A DNA stretch of 64,000 bases from Colwellia psychrerythraea 34H (lineage in GTDB: Bacteria; Pseudomonadota; Gammaproteobacteria; Enterobacterales; Alteromonadaceae). The notes under the pieces are model-generated. The model was not told the origin of the DNA. It saw nothing but the letters and a program-made list of their open reading frames with translations, and did not search any database. Positions 14,966 through 25,236 of the stretch are shown in pieces; position 1 is the first letter of the stretch; every line of letters begins with the position of its first letter. Location: assembly GCF_000012325.1 (NCBI RefSeq), contig NC_003910.7, forward strand, positions 124,001 through 188,000, read 5' to 3'. The translations under genes were made by a program, and so were the position numbers.

Positions 14966-17401
14966 TTAACGAGCAATACTTTGTAATACTTCAATATCAA
15001 CCAAGTTGATAACCGTTGCTTTGATCTCAGCCATGGTTGAACTAGCAATGAGTAAACCGTCGTCATCGAGGTCAATATAGCCTTGCTCACGAATAGTGGC
15101 AATTAAGGTAGATTGAGCACGTTTGTCGATAAATTCAGGTGCATTGATATTGTTTAATACCGATAAACGTTTAGCAATCGCCACAACCTTAGTTTCTAAA
15201 TCACGTTTACTTAACGGTGCTAAACGACTTGTAAGTGAAGTAATTATCGCGAGGCGTTGTAAACTCTCATCGATGCACTCAGCCATAGCATGTACTTGAC
15301 TAAGTAGCCCAACGTCATCGCTAAGTGACCAAAAACCAGCTTTAGTTTGCTTAGCTATTTCCATCTCTTTTAGTACCGTAAGAACCCGCAAGGTTTGCTG
15401 TTCAACGTGCGTGCTGTCTTGATAAAGGTATAAGTCTTCTTTGAGTAACGCAGTTACGTTCTGTACTTTTATGACTAATTCGTCTTGATTGATCTTGCTG
15501 TGCTTATCAAGCAAACGACAAACCAAGGCTGGTACTACGTAAGTATGCAAAATATTATTACGGTAATAGCGCATCTCGGTATTAGCAGTTTCAGAGAGTG
15601 AAACCAAGCTGCCAAAACTATCTTCAGTAATCGTTACTTTATTAAGAGAAATAACGTGAGTGAGTAACTCTGCACCGGTTTCTTCTGGAATAGTAAGTTG
15701 TTCACTAAAAGGGGCTTGGCGCTGTATATTTAAGAAAAAATCAAGCTGTGTTTCTAATTCCAATTTTGACAGTGCTTTATTTTTGCTGGCATGTAAGATC
15801 AAGGCAATTAAAGCAACACCATTTAAAGCAGCACTCTTATTGATGTTCTCCATTACTTGGTCAGCAAGTACATTGACCGTAGGTGTCAACCAAGAAGGTT
15901 TCTGCGGGTCAATTGGGTCGATAGAGTCTTTCCAATCAGGCACTTGTTTATTTAAAAATTCGTTAATGTTCATTGGTTCACCAAAATTTACATAACCATT
16001 TCCATAGTTGCGTAAACTCTTAATGGCTTTTAATACACCAAACATCGACTCACCCTTTTTCTCGCTACCACTTAATTCTTTATGGTAAGTGCCTACTTCC
16101 ATAACATGCTCATAACCTAAATAGACAGGTACTAAGGTCAGTGGTCTATCAATACCTCGTAGTAAGCTTTGAATGGTCATGGCTAACATGCCTGTTTTAG
16201 GTGCTAGTACTCTACCCGTTCGGCTACGGCCACCTTCAGTATAATATTTAACACCATAGCCACGTTCAAATAAAAGGCCTAAATATTCACGAAAAATAGT
16301 GGAATATAAACGGTTACCACCAAAACTACGGCGGATGAAAAATGCACCACCCTTTCTAAAAATGGTACCAGCAGGCCAGAAGTTTAAGTTAATACCCGCG
16401 GCAATCCTTGGCATGACTAGACCTTCTTGTAAAATGACATAAGAAAGTAATAAATAATCCATGTGGCTGCGATGACAAGGGACATAAATAATTTCATGGC
16501 CATCTTGAGCCAATTTACGCAATACTTTGGCGTTGCTTACCTTAATAGCGCTGTATAGGCGTTTCCATAACCAATGCAAAATGATTTCACCAAAACGTAA
16601 CCATGAAACACTATAGTCACCAGCGATTTCATTCATCATGACTAACGCTTTTTTCTTAATCTCAGCTTCAGAAACTTTTTTGTTTTTTGCTTCATCGCTA
16701 ATAATACGTTTGACTGATGGGTTAGCAAATAACGCGGTGAACATTTGCTTACGATGCATTAACCTAGGGCCTTTAGCAGCAATGGTTTGACGATGGAAAT
16801 GGAAGCGAGCTACACGCAAAAACTTATGAGCAGCGGCTTCATCACTACCATGATTATCAGAGATATTACGTAAAGAAAAAGCTTCGCTAAATCGGACTAA
16901 GGTATCACGACCTAAAAATAGCACGATGAAGAATTTTCGTAACCAATTAGGTGATTCTTGATCGGCTAGCAAAGTACCTATATTGAGATTTTTTCGTTCT
17001 TTAGTCGGCGTTCTTCCCCAAATTAAATTGGCTGGAATTAATTTCGCATCGATATTTTCATCAATAACATGTTGATTTAATAACGCTAAACCTTGTGCTG
17101 TTGCCGTTGTCTTACTGCTTTTACGCCATGAGCAAAGAGGTGTCGATTTTGCCAAGCATAAAGTGCGATTAAAGCTTTCGCCGTTTATTGTTACTTTGCC
17201 AAGGGGATCCGGAAGATTTTGTTTTTTACAGGCACTTTGCAACGCTAAAAGGTCGGATGCCGATTGATGACGAACAATGTAAAAAATGGGTTGGTTTGGC
17301 TGATCTGTAATATTTTGACTGTCCGTGATAATTTTACAACGAACCAGTAACTTAAGAGGAAATTTTAATAATAAGTAGAAAAAAGAACGTAAGGCCAACA
17401 T
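14966..17401 (-). CDS. plsB: Glycerol-3-phosphate acyltransferase
   Basis: Inner-membrane enzyme that acylates sn-glycerol-3-phosphate at position 1 to give lysophosphatidate, the first step of phospholipid synthesis. The protein has 811 residues; the E. coli enzyme has 807. The acyltransferase blocks are in order: H310-RSHM-D315 (HX4D), GAFFIRRSFGGNRLYS, YYTEGGRSRTGR, and LVPVYLGYEHVME. The N-terminal 20 residues are hydrophobic and basic. The gene stands alone between two repeat-filled intergenic regions. There is no dgkA divergent to it, unlike in E. coli. Confidence 0.97.
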   Translation of the reverse strand: MLALRSFFYLLLKFPLKLLVRCKIITDSQNITDQPNQPIFYIVRHQSASDLLALQSACKKQNLPDPLGKVTINGESFNRTLCLAKSTPLCSWRKSSKTTATAQGLALLNQHVIDENIDAKLIPANLIWGRTPTKERKNLNIGTLLADQESPNWLRKFFIVLFLGRDTLVRFSEAFSLRNISDNHGSDEAAAHKFLRVARFHFHRQTIAAKGPRLMHRKQMFTALFANPSVKRIISDEAKNKKVSEAEIKKKALVMMNEIAGDYSVSWLRFGEIILHWLWKRLYSAIKVSNAKVLRKLAQDGHEIIYVPCHRSHMDYLLLSYVILQEGLVMPRIAAGINLNFWPAGTIFRKGGAFFIRRSFGGNRLYSTIFREYLGLLFERGYGVKYYTEGGRSRTGRVLAPKTGMLAMTIQSLLRGIDRPLTLVPVYLGYEHVMEVGTYHKELSGSEKKGESMFGVLKAIKSLRNYGNGYVNFGEPMNINEFLNKQVPDWKDSIDPIDPQKPSWLTPTVNVLADQVMENINKSAALNGVALIALILHASKNKALSKLELETQLDFFLNIQRQAPFSEQLTIPEETGAELLTHVISLNKVTITEDSFGSLVSLSETANTEMRYYRNNILHTYVVPALVCRLLDKHSKINQDELVIKVQNVTALLKEDLYLYQDSTHVEQQTLRVLTVLKEMEIAKQTKAGFWSLSDDVGLLSQVHAMAECIDESLQRLAIITSLTSRLAPLSKRDLETKVVAIAKRLSVLNNINAPEFIDKRAQSTLIATIREQGYIDLDDDGLLIASSTMAEIKATVINLVDIEVLQSIAR

Positions 17402-17560
17402 GTTGTATCGCTCGGTTTAGTCATTAACAGCTATAAAAATTGGATTTTAACATCATTAGTCAAAATTGTCTTGGTTTGTGGAGAATAGCAACCCGTATCA
17501 GAAAGTGTTTATTTTTCTTGGTCTAATGTTGCTCATACCTCTCTAAGTGTGTACTTCTTT

Positions 17561-17719
17561 ATACCGCGTTATTGATTTCGACAAGGACGCTGCATGGATG
17601 CAGCTTATTAGAGAATGCAGGGGCATATTCTCCTGAATGACCATTCTCTTAAATCAAAGCCTTGCCTAAATACGTTTTTAATTCCAGCTGAATCCTGTAT
17701 CTTCAAATTACTTGGGTAT
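17561..17719. repeat. ATACCCAA-type intergenic repeat fragment upstream of the NYN gene
   Basis: The right end (ATCTTCAAATTACTTGGGTAT) matches the right end of the 39065-39328 element, and GCGTTATTGATTTCGACAA near 17565 matches its core. The middle, with the hairpin GCTGCATGGATGCAGC and a following ATTAGAGAATGCAG block, is also found in the opposite orientation inside the ATACCAA-type copy at 33389-33711. The matching left terminus is missing, so this looks like a truncated or recombined copy. It fills about half of the 345-bp gap between plsB and the NYN gene; the rest (17402-17560) presumably holds the plsB promoter, but I can name no clear hexamers. Confidence 0.65.
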
Positions 17720-17746
17720 AAATGCCTTCAATTTCAGGAGTTCATA

Positions 17747-18220
17747 TTGAAAAAAATTGCCGTGTTTGTCGATGTACAGAATATTTATTACACCACCCGA
17801 GATACCTATGCGAAACAATTCAACTACCGCTTATTATGGCAAGAATTAATGGCACAAGGCGAGATTACTATCGCTAATGCTTATGCTATTCAACGTAGTG
17901 ATGATCAACAGCACAAATTCCAAAAAGCGCTTAAACATATTGGTTTTGACGTTAAGCTAAAACCTTATATTCAACGCAGTGACGGTTCGGCTAAAGGCGA
18001 TTGGGATGTCGGTATTACTATCGATATTATGGAAGCTGCAGCTGAGGTAGATACTGTGATTTTACTCTCAGGAGATGGCGACTTTGATTTGTTACTACGA
18101 AAAGTACGCGAAAAATATGGCGTATCTACTGAAGTTTACAGTGTGGAGAAGTTAACCGCAAAATCGCTAGTTGAAGCAGCGGATATTCATCATAAAATTG
18201 AACACAGCCTTCTGTTGTAG
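17747..18220 (+). CDS. NYN-domain (LabA/DUF88-like) protein, putative PIN-like nuclease
   Basis: A 157-residue protein made of a single NYN domain. Metal-binding acidic residues typical of the PIN-like fold lie in AVFVDVQNIYY (D9), GDWDVGITIDIME and LLSGDGDFDLLL. These domains are inferred to act on RNA. I chose the TTG at 17747 because AGGAG lies 6 bases upstream and the first residues MKKIAVFVDVQN fit the family. The frame is open back to 17615, but that 44-residue extension would be encoded by the intergenic repeat and is not protein-like. The gene is single and is followed by a convergent TVP38 gene. Confidence 0.85.
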   Translation: MKKIAVFVDVQNIYYTTRDTYAKQFNYRLLWQELMAQGEITIANAYAIQRSDDQQHKFQKALKHIGFDVKLKPYIQRSDGSAKGDWDVGITIDIMEAAAEVDTVILLSGDGDFDLLLRKVREKYGVSTEVYSVEKLTAKSLVEAADIHHKIEHSLLL

Positions 18221-18261
18221 GCTAAGTAATTGAAGCACTAAATCATGTCAGAGTATCTTTT

Positions 18262-19014
18262 TTAGTTTTTAGTTTTTGCTTTATGCTTTTTCACGAGATA
18301 AGTCGTTAATATAAGGGCAATAACAAATAATGTTGCGCTAGCAATTAATTCATTTTGTGCCCCTAAACGTATACCGCTGCCGGCAAGTGAGAATATAACC
18401 ATTTGCGGGATAAAGCCGACAAAAGAGCCACTAACATAAGCGGGCATTGATACCTTGCTAACGCCTGCAATAATATTGGTTATAAAATTACTGCCTAAAG
18501 GTAATATACGAATCACAATTGCTTTCAAAAAGGTTTGCTCACCAAGAAACGCCGATAATTGAGCAAGTTTACTGGGATATTTACGAGTAATGCAGTCGCT
18601 TAACAAATAACGAGCGACACTAAAAGTGATGAAGCAACCGAGTGTAGCGGCCAAAGTGGCAACAATGATGCCGATGAAAGCACCTAAGTTAATGCCCGCA
18701 ACTAATGCAGCAATTTGTCTGGGTAAACCAACACTGGTTGCCAACGATAAAAAAACAAACAGTAACCCTGCATTGAAAAACGTAGAACTGCCGCCTTGTT
18801 GCCAGTTTAGTTTGTCAACTAAGTTTATTGTCCAGTCAGTTAAACTGAAATCATTTTCTGTTGTGGTCGATACTGCGCTTACCTGCGGCGAAAATGCGGG
18901 CGTATGTATCAGCCATTGATATAAACCGGTCGCGAGAATCATTATGATGATGAGGCTCGCCAGTATTTTAGTGGTCGATAAACGGGCGGAAAATAAGAGA
19001 AACTTGGAAAGCAT
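18262..19014 (-). CDS. TVP38/TMEM64 (VTT domain) family membrane protein
   Basis: A 250-residue inner-membrane protein. An N-terminal helix (about 15-33) is followed by a periplasmic segment and then the VTT/SNARE-associated domain (about 85-235), containing GLPRQIAALVAGINLGAF, the glycine-rich ATLAATLGCFITFSVARY and the re-entrant-loop sequence RILPLGSNFITNIIAG. Family members include DedA-like proteins implicated in lipid scrambling and envelope homeostasis; the substrate here is unknown. The two flanking genes do not explain its role. Confidence 0.85.
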   Translation of the reverse strand: MLSKFLLFSARLSTTKILASLIIIMILATGLYQWLIHTPAFSPQVSAVSTTTENDFSLTDWTINLVDKLNWQQGGSSTFFNAGLLFVFLSLATSVGLPRQIAALVAGINLGAFIGIIVATLAATLGCFITFSVARYLLSDCITRKYPSKLAQLSAFLGEQTFLKAIVIRILPLGSNFITNIIAGVSKVSMPAYVSGSFVGFIPQMVIFSLAGSGIRLGAQNELIASATLFVIALILTTYLVKKHKAKTKN

Positions 19015-19173
19015 GGTTATACTAATTAAATTAATGGTTCAACTTCAGTACAACATAAGTAATGAGAGTTAATTGTTAAGAGCAAGGCGCTTGATTGGTA
19101 TTATAGCGAATGGCTCAATGACTTACTCTGATTATTAGCTTTGATTTTTTCAGCTCACTTTCAAGATAAAAAC

Positions 19174-21333
19174 TTATTTAAAATGATATAACTTGGCTTT
19201 CGCTTGCTCAAATTCATCAATAGTTAAAAACCCCTGTTGTTGCAGTTTTACTAACTTTTCTAAGGCGTTAACCAAGTCGGTTTCTACTCTGGCTAACTCT
19301 ATTGCGGTAGCATCATGTTTATCAACTAAAGTGATTTCATCATTACTTTTTTCTGAGATAGTTACTTCCGCCACTTTTTCAGGTTCTATATCATCTACAA
19401 CTGAATGAAGACGAGTTGCAGGACGGATAATCGATGCTTGAGTGTGTAGCGGAGTATCATCATGAGTCTTATGCTCAGTGCGCGCTATATCAGCAGTGAA
19501 TTTTGGTTTGAAAGAACGTGTACCTGTTTGCTCACTATTGATATTCTTGGCAATGAGCCAGCACCAATCAATGGCCTCATCAACCACGGTAAAGTAACCT
19601 TTTTTGGTTATTCTATCGCTGCCTTTGCGTAAATATAAACAAATGATGTGTCTCTTTTTTGATTCGGTATGAAGCGCTAAGTTAATACGACGAACTTTGC
19701 CGTCGGTCATTTTTGCAATTTGCTCAATATGGAATATATCGCGTAATGCCTGTTCATGTTCTTCGTCAAAGCCGTGTCCCATGGTGGTATTAATGGTCGC
19801 AATAACCAAATCTCCAAGTAATACTTGGCACTGATTAATATCAGCTAATGCTATTACCTTTTCTGCTTTCTTCTCATGACGTTTAAATAGTTTTATTGAT
19901 AACTTATCTTCAGTTAGAACTAGGTTAGAAAACTCTCTACGAACGAAGGCCTTAGCCGATTTCTGTTGTGTCTTCATCTGATACAAAATATAGCCGAGAA
20001 GCAAAAATAGCATGAGAATAAACAAGAAAGTCAGACCGTTGGAACCACTTTGTTGGCTTTCTTTTATGGCTAAACTTATGTCTTGCTGGAATAATTGGTA
20101 TATAGCACCAGTATCTTCATTGAAAAACAGCAGTTCTCCGCGATTATCACGGTAGAGAGTTAAGTGATTTGCTTGCAAGGCTTGTTGTTTCAAAAGCCAC
20201 TCTATTGTGGGAGCGGAAAGTGCTTTTTGCTGATTACTGGATTGATTGTTCTCAAGTGCTATCTCGGGTGAAATTTCATGGGATAATGAGTTGAGTTGCC
20301 ATTCTTTTTTATTTTTAGTTAACAATAATAGTTTGTTGCGCAAGGTTGGTGCATTTTGACCTCGGTATACTAATAAACTATTGGCAGCTAACGTATTTTG
20401 ATTTTGATATAAAAAATTTCTAGGTGCTTTTTTGCGCCAGTCTTCCCCACCATCACTATAAGATATCCAATGTCTTACTATGCCATTAACGCTGTATTGA
20501 TGTGATATCAGCAATTTAGTGGCATACCTATCTGGCCAAATAAATTGATTTATATTGCCTGCACCGAATAAATACAGTGCCTTTTCAAATTTTTCATTCG
20601 CGTAATATGGGTTGTCGTGAGGTACGCTATAACTTTTGATACCTTTTCGTTGTGGATGAATGCGTAAGATGGCACCTGAATAAAGTGGATGTTGCTGTAG
20701 TTCTAAGTTGTGTGACAGTGAAATATAAAGCTGAGCAAAGTCCTCATGCCATGATTTACTGTAAGAATTAAAGTTTAATTGCCTAATGCCGCTTTCTAAA
20801 GTGGGAACGGCTATTCTTAAAACTTCACGTTGGCTTGATTCATCGACTTGCTTGGTTACATTTAATTGCCACTCGGTCACGATGGCATCATAAGAAAGTG
20901 GCGTGGTAACAGCAGGATCTTTTAGACGCTTTCTTTTTCTGTTGTTAATAACTTTTTCAACATGGGCAGTATAGAAAGTGCCATAACCTGCTTGATCACG
21001 TAATGAGAAGTTAGGATGTAAGGTAAAAGCGGTTAGTTGAAGCGCGGACTCTTTAGTCGAAAAATGCTGTAAATCTAATAATAAAGTCGTGTTATCAGGA
21101 CTATCTTGTTCCAACTGATAAATTTTACCTCGCTTATTTGCAAGGTAATAGAACTGACTGTTTCCTGGCTGTTCCAGTAGTAATAACCACTGGTCATCCG
21201 CTGTTTCTAATTGCGGGGCTTGCGCTATTTTTTGTAATAAATATTGCTTTTCTTTACCGGCACCATTAGCACCACTGACGAAAAACAGACATAGGGAAAA
21301 AATAAAAAAGGTCGCGCGCTTTGCGATAAGCAT
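19174..21333 (-). CDS. Membrane protein with periplasmic beta-propeller-like domain and C-terminal SHOCT motif
   Basis: A 719-residue protein. Residues 1-24 form a signal peptide. Residues about 35-420 resemble the soluble glucose/sorbosone dehydrogenase beta-propeller (for example LTAFTLHPNFSLRDQAGYGTFYTAH, given here as a region near residues 100-124), but PQQ-binding and catalytic residues cannot be confirmed. One transmembrane helix lies at about 433-452. A cytoplasmic region of 260 residues follows, starting with a KRHEKK-rich PH-like stretch. The last 32 residues match the SHOCT pattern (LVKLQQQGFLTIDEFEQAK). SHOCT motifs are linked to oligomerisation or membrane targeting. It sits 54 bp downstream of the tandem-OB gene on the same strand, so the two may be co-transcribed. 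Function unknown. Confidence 0.6.
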   Translation of the reverse strand: MLIAKRATFFIFSLCLFFVSGANGAGKEKQYLLQKIAQAPQLETADDQWLLLLEQPGNSQFYYLANKRGKIYQLEQDSPDNTTLLLDLQHFSTKESALQLTAFTLHPNFSLRDQAGYGTFYTAHVEKVINNRKRKRLKDPAVTTPLSYDAIVTEWQLNVTKQVDESSQREVLRIAVPTLESGIRQLNFNSYSKSWHEDFAQLYISLSHNLELQQHPLYSGAILRIHPQRKGIKSYSVPHDNPYYANEKFEKALYLFGAGNINQFIWPDRYATKLLISHQYSVNGIVRHWISYSDGGEDWRKKAPRNFLYQNQNTLAANSLLVYRGQNAPTLRNKLLLLTKNKKEWQLNSLSHEISPEIALENNQSSNQQKALSAPTIEWLLKQQALQANHLTLYRDNRGELLFFNEDTGAIYQLFQQDISLAIKESQQSGSNGLTFLFILMLFLLLGYILYQMKTQQKSAKAFVRREFSNLVLTEDKLSIKLFKRHEKKAEKVIALADINQCQVLLGDLVIATINTTMGHGFDEEHEQALRDIFHIEQIAKMTDGKVRRINLALHTESKKRHIICLYLRKGSDRITKKGYFTVVDEAIDWCWLIAKNINSEQTGTRSFKPKFTADIARTEHKTHDDTPLHTQASIIRPATRLHSVVDDIEPEKVAEVTISEKSNDEITLVDKHDATAIELARVETDLVNALEKLVKLQQQGFLTIDEFEQAKAKLYHFK

Positions 21334-21387
21334 TAAATTGAGTCATCCATAGTTCAGTATTTTGTTAACGAATTTTTATCTTTTTCT

Positions 21388-22116
21388 TTAAGTGCCTTTA
21401 AATAAATGCACATTTTTTACTTCAATAAATTGATCTTTGCTAACGCCGCTGGTGTAACTTAATTTACCTTCTAACATCAGTTCATCACCAATATCACCAT
21501 GTTCTGCTAGATATTGCGCTTGTTTTCCCCAAACATGAATGGCGCGTTCTACTGAAATTGTCTGCCACGCTTGTTTATCGGTATTATAGATATGCTGGTT
21601 AATGACAATATTTGCTTGGGTAATATTCTTATTTTGTTCGGTTAACATCAGTTTTGGCTTTGACGTTAATTGAGCACTACAATGAATTTGGTTGATTGCT
21701 TGTGTATAACCTTTTTCAAATTTTTGTACAAAGTTTGCGTGTACAATACCTAAGTGATTAGTGCTTTTATCTGTCGATTTTGGCTTAATATTACTTAAAT
21801 ATCCATGCAGTAAAATTATGTCACCTTTGTTGGCATTTAGTAATGCCAATTCGACCAACTCACCTTCTACTTTTACATGATGGTAGCTAGTCCACTCTTT
21901 ATACTTATTAGTTATTTTATCTAGCCATTTACTGGATGTAGCTAACACAATTTCAGTCACTGCGGTTGCAGGATTAGCACGATAACGAATATCAGGAGTT
22001 GCGACTAAATTACCTAATAAGGTCACGGCACAAAGCTGTGGGTTTGGGCTTTTTGGGTGTTTATTTACAGCATCCGATAATGACAAAAGCTTTCCTGCGA
22101 TATTAAAGTAAACCAA
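21388..22116 (-). CDS. Tandem OB-fold, SSB-like single-stranded nucleic-acid-binding protein
   Basis: A 242-residue protein with two SSB-like OB folds. The first (about 25-110) contains AVTLLGNLVATPDIRYR and AVTEIVLATSSKWLDK, matching the start of bacterial SSB. The second (about 160-240) contains AWQTISVERAIHVWGKQAQ and IGDELMLEGKLSYTSG. It lacks the acidic DDDIPF-like C-terminal tip with which SSB recruits repair proteins. It is therefore not the housekeeping Ssb but a paralogue, possibly PriB-like or specialised. It is divergent from rsmJ and probably forms a transcript with the propeller/SHOCT gene downstream. Confidence 0.7.
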   Translation of the reverse strand: MVYFNIAGKLLSLSDAVNKHPKSPNPQLCAVTLLGNLVATPDIRYRANPATAVTEIVLATSSKWLDKITNKYKEWTSYHHVKVEGELVELALLNANKGDIILLHGYLSNIKPKSTDKSTNHLGIVHANFVQKFEKGYTQAINQIHCSAQLTSKPKLMLTEQNKNITQANIVINQHIYNTDKQAWQTISVERAIHVWGKQAQYLAEHGDIGDELMLEGKLSYTSGVSKDQFIEVKNVHLFKGT

Positions 22117-22235
22117 TTATTCAGTCACTTATTATCTATTTGTGTGAATAAAGAGCAAGTTGTTTTATTTTAATATAAATTCAGTGGCATTGTTAATAGG
22201 CGGCAAGGAAAAATTGATGATAAATTGCATTAAAA

Positions 22236-22260
22236 GCTACTTAATAAGCAATTAAGTAGC
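22236..22260. other. Stem-loop in the divergent rsmJ upstream region
   Basis: GCTACTTAAT and ATTAAGTAGC form a perfect 10-bp stem around a 5-base loop. It is too far from either gene end to be a normal terminator. On the minus strand it is followed by TTTTAATG. It may be an operator or a structure in a 5' leader. A TATAAT at 22291-22296 is a possible -10 for rsmJ, without a good -35. Confidence 0.4.
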
Positions 22261-22361
22261 CATTTGAGTGGTTAGTGAAAGACAAAGCTTTATAATGAAG
22301 ACAATATTGTAGAATTAAACTAAAAAAACTTGTCTGTCTTAGACAAAGATATAGGAAACTA

Positions 22362-23180
22362 ATGAGCCCGATTATTGCCAGCGAACACTTAAGCAACATC
22401 GCCCTTGGTTACGTAGATAGTGTTGATAGTGAATACGCTAAACGCCTTGCCAAAAAATGGCAGTTTAACTACTTAGGTCATGTTGCCGCTGCCAGTAAAC
22501 AGCCAAAACTTGAATTTATGTTACAAATGCATCATCACGCCTTAGAGCTTTGCAAGTTAGATGAACCTAAACTGGGTGCTATCAAGGTAGACTTCGTTGA
22601 AGGTGCAGTCGCACATCGACGTAAATTTGGTGGCGGTCGAGGTCAAGATATTGCCAAAGCCGTTGGCTTAAAACATGGCTTTAAACCACATGTTTTAGAT
22701 GCTACCGCAGGACTTGGCAGAGACGCATTTGTATTAGCAAGCCTTGGCTGTAAGCTCACATTATTAGAGCGCATGCCTGTGGTAGCTGCACTGTTAGATG
22801 ATGGGATTGAGCGTGCAAAACTAAATCATGAAGTTGCCGATATTGCCAATAACATGCAATTAATTCACGGTTCATCGCTAGAGGAAGTCGACTTAGCTAT
22901 TGAACCCGATGTTGTGTATTTAGACCCTATGTATCCGCACCGTGAAAAATCAGCTGCGGTTAAAAAAGAAATGCGAATATTCCAATCGCTGGTAGGTGAA
23001 GACCTTGATGCAGATGATTTACTTGAACCTGCATTAGCGTTAGCAAAATACCGTGTTGTGGTAAAACGTCCAAGTTATGCGCCGCCACTGGCAAATAAAA
23101 AACCATCGATGAGCATCAATATGAAAAAAAATCGCTTTGATGTTTATGTTAAACAGGCAATCCCAAAACCTATTACTTAG
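22362..23180 (+). CDS. rsmJ: 16S rRNA (guanine-1516-N2)-methyltransferase RsmJ
   Basis: SAM-dependent methyltransferase of 272 residues that modifies G1516 of 16S rRNA. Visible are the N-terminal region with [20 protein letters not shown], the SAM-binding motif [18 protein letters not shown], the acidic LLERMP, and the catalytic-type [11 protein letters not shown] (the NPPY equivalent). Length and motif order match E. coli RsmJ (YhiQ, about 250 residues). The ATG is preceded by AGGAAA. In E. coli the gene neighbours prlC, which is not here. Confidence 0.95.
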   Translation: MSPIIASEHLSNIALGYVDSVDSEYAKRLAKKWQFNYLGHVAAASKQPKLEFMLQMHHHALELCKLDEPKLGAIKVDFVEGAVAHRRKFGGGRGQDIAKAVGLKHGFKPHVLDATAGLGRDAFVLASLGCKLTLLERMPVVAALLDDGIERAKLNHEVADIANNMQLIHGSSLEEVDLAIEPDVVYLDPMYPHREKSAAVKKEMRIFQSLVGEDLDADDLLEPALALAKYRVVVKRPSYAPPLANKKPSMSINMKKNRFDVYVKQAIPKPIT

Positions 23181-23283
23181 CATAGTCATTTAAAACCTTA
23201 CATAAATACGTCACAATTATGTAACCTTACTGTCATAAAGATGAGTGATTATTGCCTTTATTTACTTCAAAGGCATTCATGCT

Positions 23284-25236
23284 ATGCGCGTTTCTAGCTT
23301 TTCTCGTTTGTCTGTAACGGCAATCAGTATTTTTACCGCTATTTTTATGGCAACCATGTATCACGTGGGTGAGTCGTTAAGTGAAAGTAGGGCACAATAT
23401 AAGGGCTATCAAGCACTTATTTCCTTAACAACGGTTGAGTTTAATCGAACTATTGTTGAGTATTTACAAACTGGTGATGCGGCTTTGCTAAACAAGGCGC
23501 AAAAACAACTTACGGGTATTGTTAAAAAAACGTATAGCTTAAATATCGATAAACTCTCTAAGCAAATAGACTCGCAAGCACAGGCACTCGCCAATAATAT
23601 TGATACCAAATTTCGCGCCATGGGTAAACTCAGTGGTGACCCTTTAGTGCTGTTACGTAACGGCGAACAAGAAATGATCGCGCTTAATAATGATTTATCA
23701 AACCATGTACAAAATACTCAAGTACTGTCAGTAAAAGAGCAGTTTAACTACCTCGTGACAATACAGACCATAGGGAAGTTACTTGCCGATTTAGTCAGTG
23801 CTAGAGAAGCTATTTTTACCCAGGCACAGCCAAATATTCAATCGGTAAATCCTCTTTTAAAAGAGTTAAAAGGCCTAGGTAGTTTTTTGTCACTGCAAAA
23901 AGCGTTAGCTATTTATGAAGAGAGTGATGACGACTTGTTTGATGACAGTGAAAATTTACTCGGTGATGATGAGGAAAAGCAAGATCTAAGCCTTGAAGCT
24001 ATTAATGAATTACAGTCATTATTTAATCGTTATCAACGAGAATTAGAAAATACTTTAGCTCAGCAGCAACAACGAAAAATGGGTTTTGCGCTGTTGGCTA
24101 AACAAGTGGGCAATATTGAAAAAGCCATCATGCAAGGTGAAGCAGAAATTTCACAACAGCAAGAAAAAATAAATGAGCAGCTTTATATTATTGTCATCGG
24201 ACTACTTATCTTTTTGGTGGTATTTTTATTAGCAAATTACTGGTTGCAGCGCAGTGTTATTCTGCAACCGTTACGTAACTTACGTGATAGCTTTGTACAA
24301 TTGGTGGAGCAGGGCAAAGTAGACAACATTATTAATATTGATAACAGAACAGAATTTGGTGAAATATCTACTAGTTTCAATCACATGGTTAATAAGCTAG
24401 CGCAAGATGATAAAGACAAAGCACAGCAATTGGACTTAGTCGCCAAAGCCTTAACCACCATGGAAAGCCAAGTCAAAAGCATTTATCAGTCATCGCATAC
24501 CACCAGCGAGCATGTTCAAGGAGCGAGAAAAATTATGGAGGCCTTAGGTGAGGCAACCGAAACAGTGAATACCCTATCAGGGCAAGTCGTTAACAATGCT
24601 CAGGCAACCAAACAAGCAATGGAAGTAAGTCAGCATCATGTGTCACAAGTGCTGGCAGCAAGCGAATCTACTAATTTGGCAGCAAAGGAAAGCAAAGGTG
24701 CCATTACTTCACTATTTCATTCGGTTGAATCGGTTACCTCTATCGTTGATGTGATTAGCGCTATTGCGGATCAAACTAATTTGTTGGCGCTTAATGCTGC
24801 CATTGAAGCGGCAAGGGCAGGTGAACATGGCCGCGGCTTCTCTGTCGTTGCCGATGAAGTCCGCCAACTTGCGGGTAAAACGCAGCAATCGCTCAAACAA
24901 ATTTCAGCACGCTTAACTCAATTACAAAGTGCGAGTAATTCTATTGAAGGTATTATTAACGACATAGAAAAAGCATCGAATAATCAACGTATTATTGCTG
25001 ATGAATTGCAAGAAACCGCGTTAGCGGTAACAGGGCAGGCGCAAGTTTCTGCAACGGTTGCTCAAGATACTCTGGAGCAAATCACCTTGCAACGCACACA
25101 CTTTATCGCCTTTGAGCAAGCCATGGCCAATGTCGACAAAGAAGTCAGCGACTCGCAGCAATTATCGAATGTGATTTCTGTTGATGTCAGTAATCAGGTA
25201 AATGATATCGGTCTTACACTTAAAAAAGCGTCTTAA
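23284..25236 (+). CDS. Methyl-accepting chemotaxis protein
   Basis: A 650-residue chemoreceptor. It has a transmembrane helix at about 8-28, a long helical periplasmic ligand domain (about 30-295) with an unusual acidic patch ([20 protein letters not shown]), and a second helix at about 296-318. A HAMP domain (about 320-375) and a signalling domain follow. The signalling core contains [20 protein letters not shown] and [20 protein letters not shown], the CheA/CheW-binding hairpin. The C-terminus has no NWETF pentapeptide for CheR/CheB tethering. I chose the ATG at 23284 because the receptor then begins just before its first helix; an in-frame GTG at 23245 adds 13 residues. The ligand is unknown and no che genes are nearby. 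Confidence 0.92.
   Translation: MRVSSFSRLSVTAISIFTAIFMATMYHVGESLSESRAQYKGYQALISLTTVEFNRTIVEYLQTGDAALLNKAQKQLTGIVKKTYSLNIDKLSKQIDSQAQALANNIDTKFRAMGKLSGDPLVLLRNGEQEMIALNNDLSNHVQNTQVLSVKEQFNYLVTIQTIGKLLADLVSAREAIFTQAQPNIQSVNPLLKELKGLGSFLSLQKALAIYEESDDDLFDDSENLLGDDEEKQDLSLEAINELQSLFNRYQRELENTLAQQQQRKMGFALLAKQVGNIEKAIMQGEAEISQQQEKINEQLYIIVIGLLIFLVVFLLANYWLQRSVILQPLRNLRDSFVQLVEQGKVDNIINIDNRTEFGEISTSFNHMVNKLAQDDKDKAQQLDLVAKALTTMESQVKSIYQSSHTTSEHVQGARKIMEALGEATETVNTLSGQVVNNAQATKQAMEVSQHHVSQVLAASESTNLAAKESKGAITSLFHSVESVTSIVDVISAIADQTNLLALNAAIEAARAGEHGRGFSVVADEVRQLAGKTQQSLKQISARLTQLQSASNSIEGIINDIEKASNNQRIIADELQETALAVTGQAQVSATVAQDTLEQITLQRTHFIAFEQAMANVDKEVSDSQQLSNVISVDVSNQVNDIGLTLKKAS

Noticed and set aside
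17615..17746. N-terminal extension of the NYN protein starting MQGHILLND
   Set aside because: It is translated repeat sequence; the NYN fold begins at the TTG at 17747, which has AGGAG upstream.
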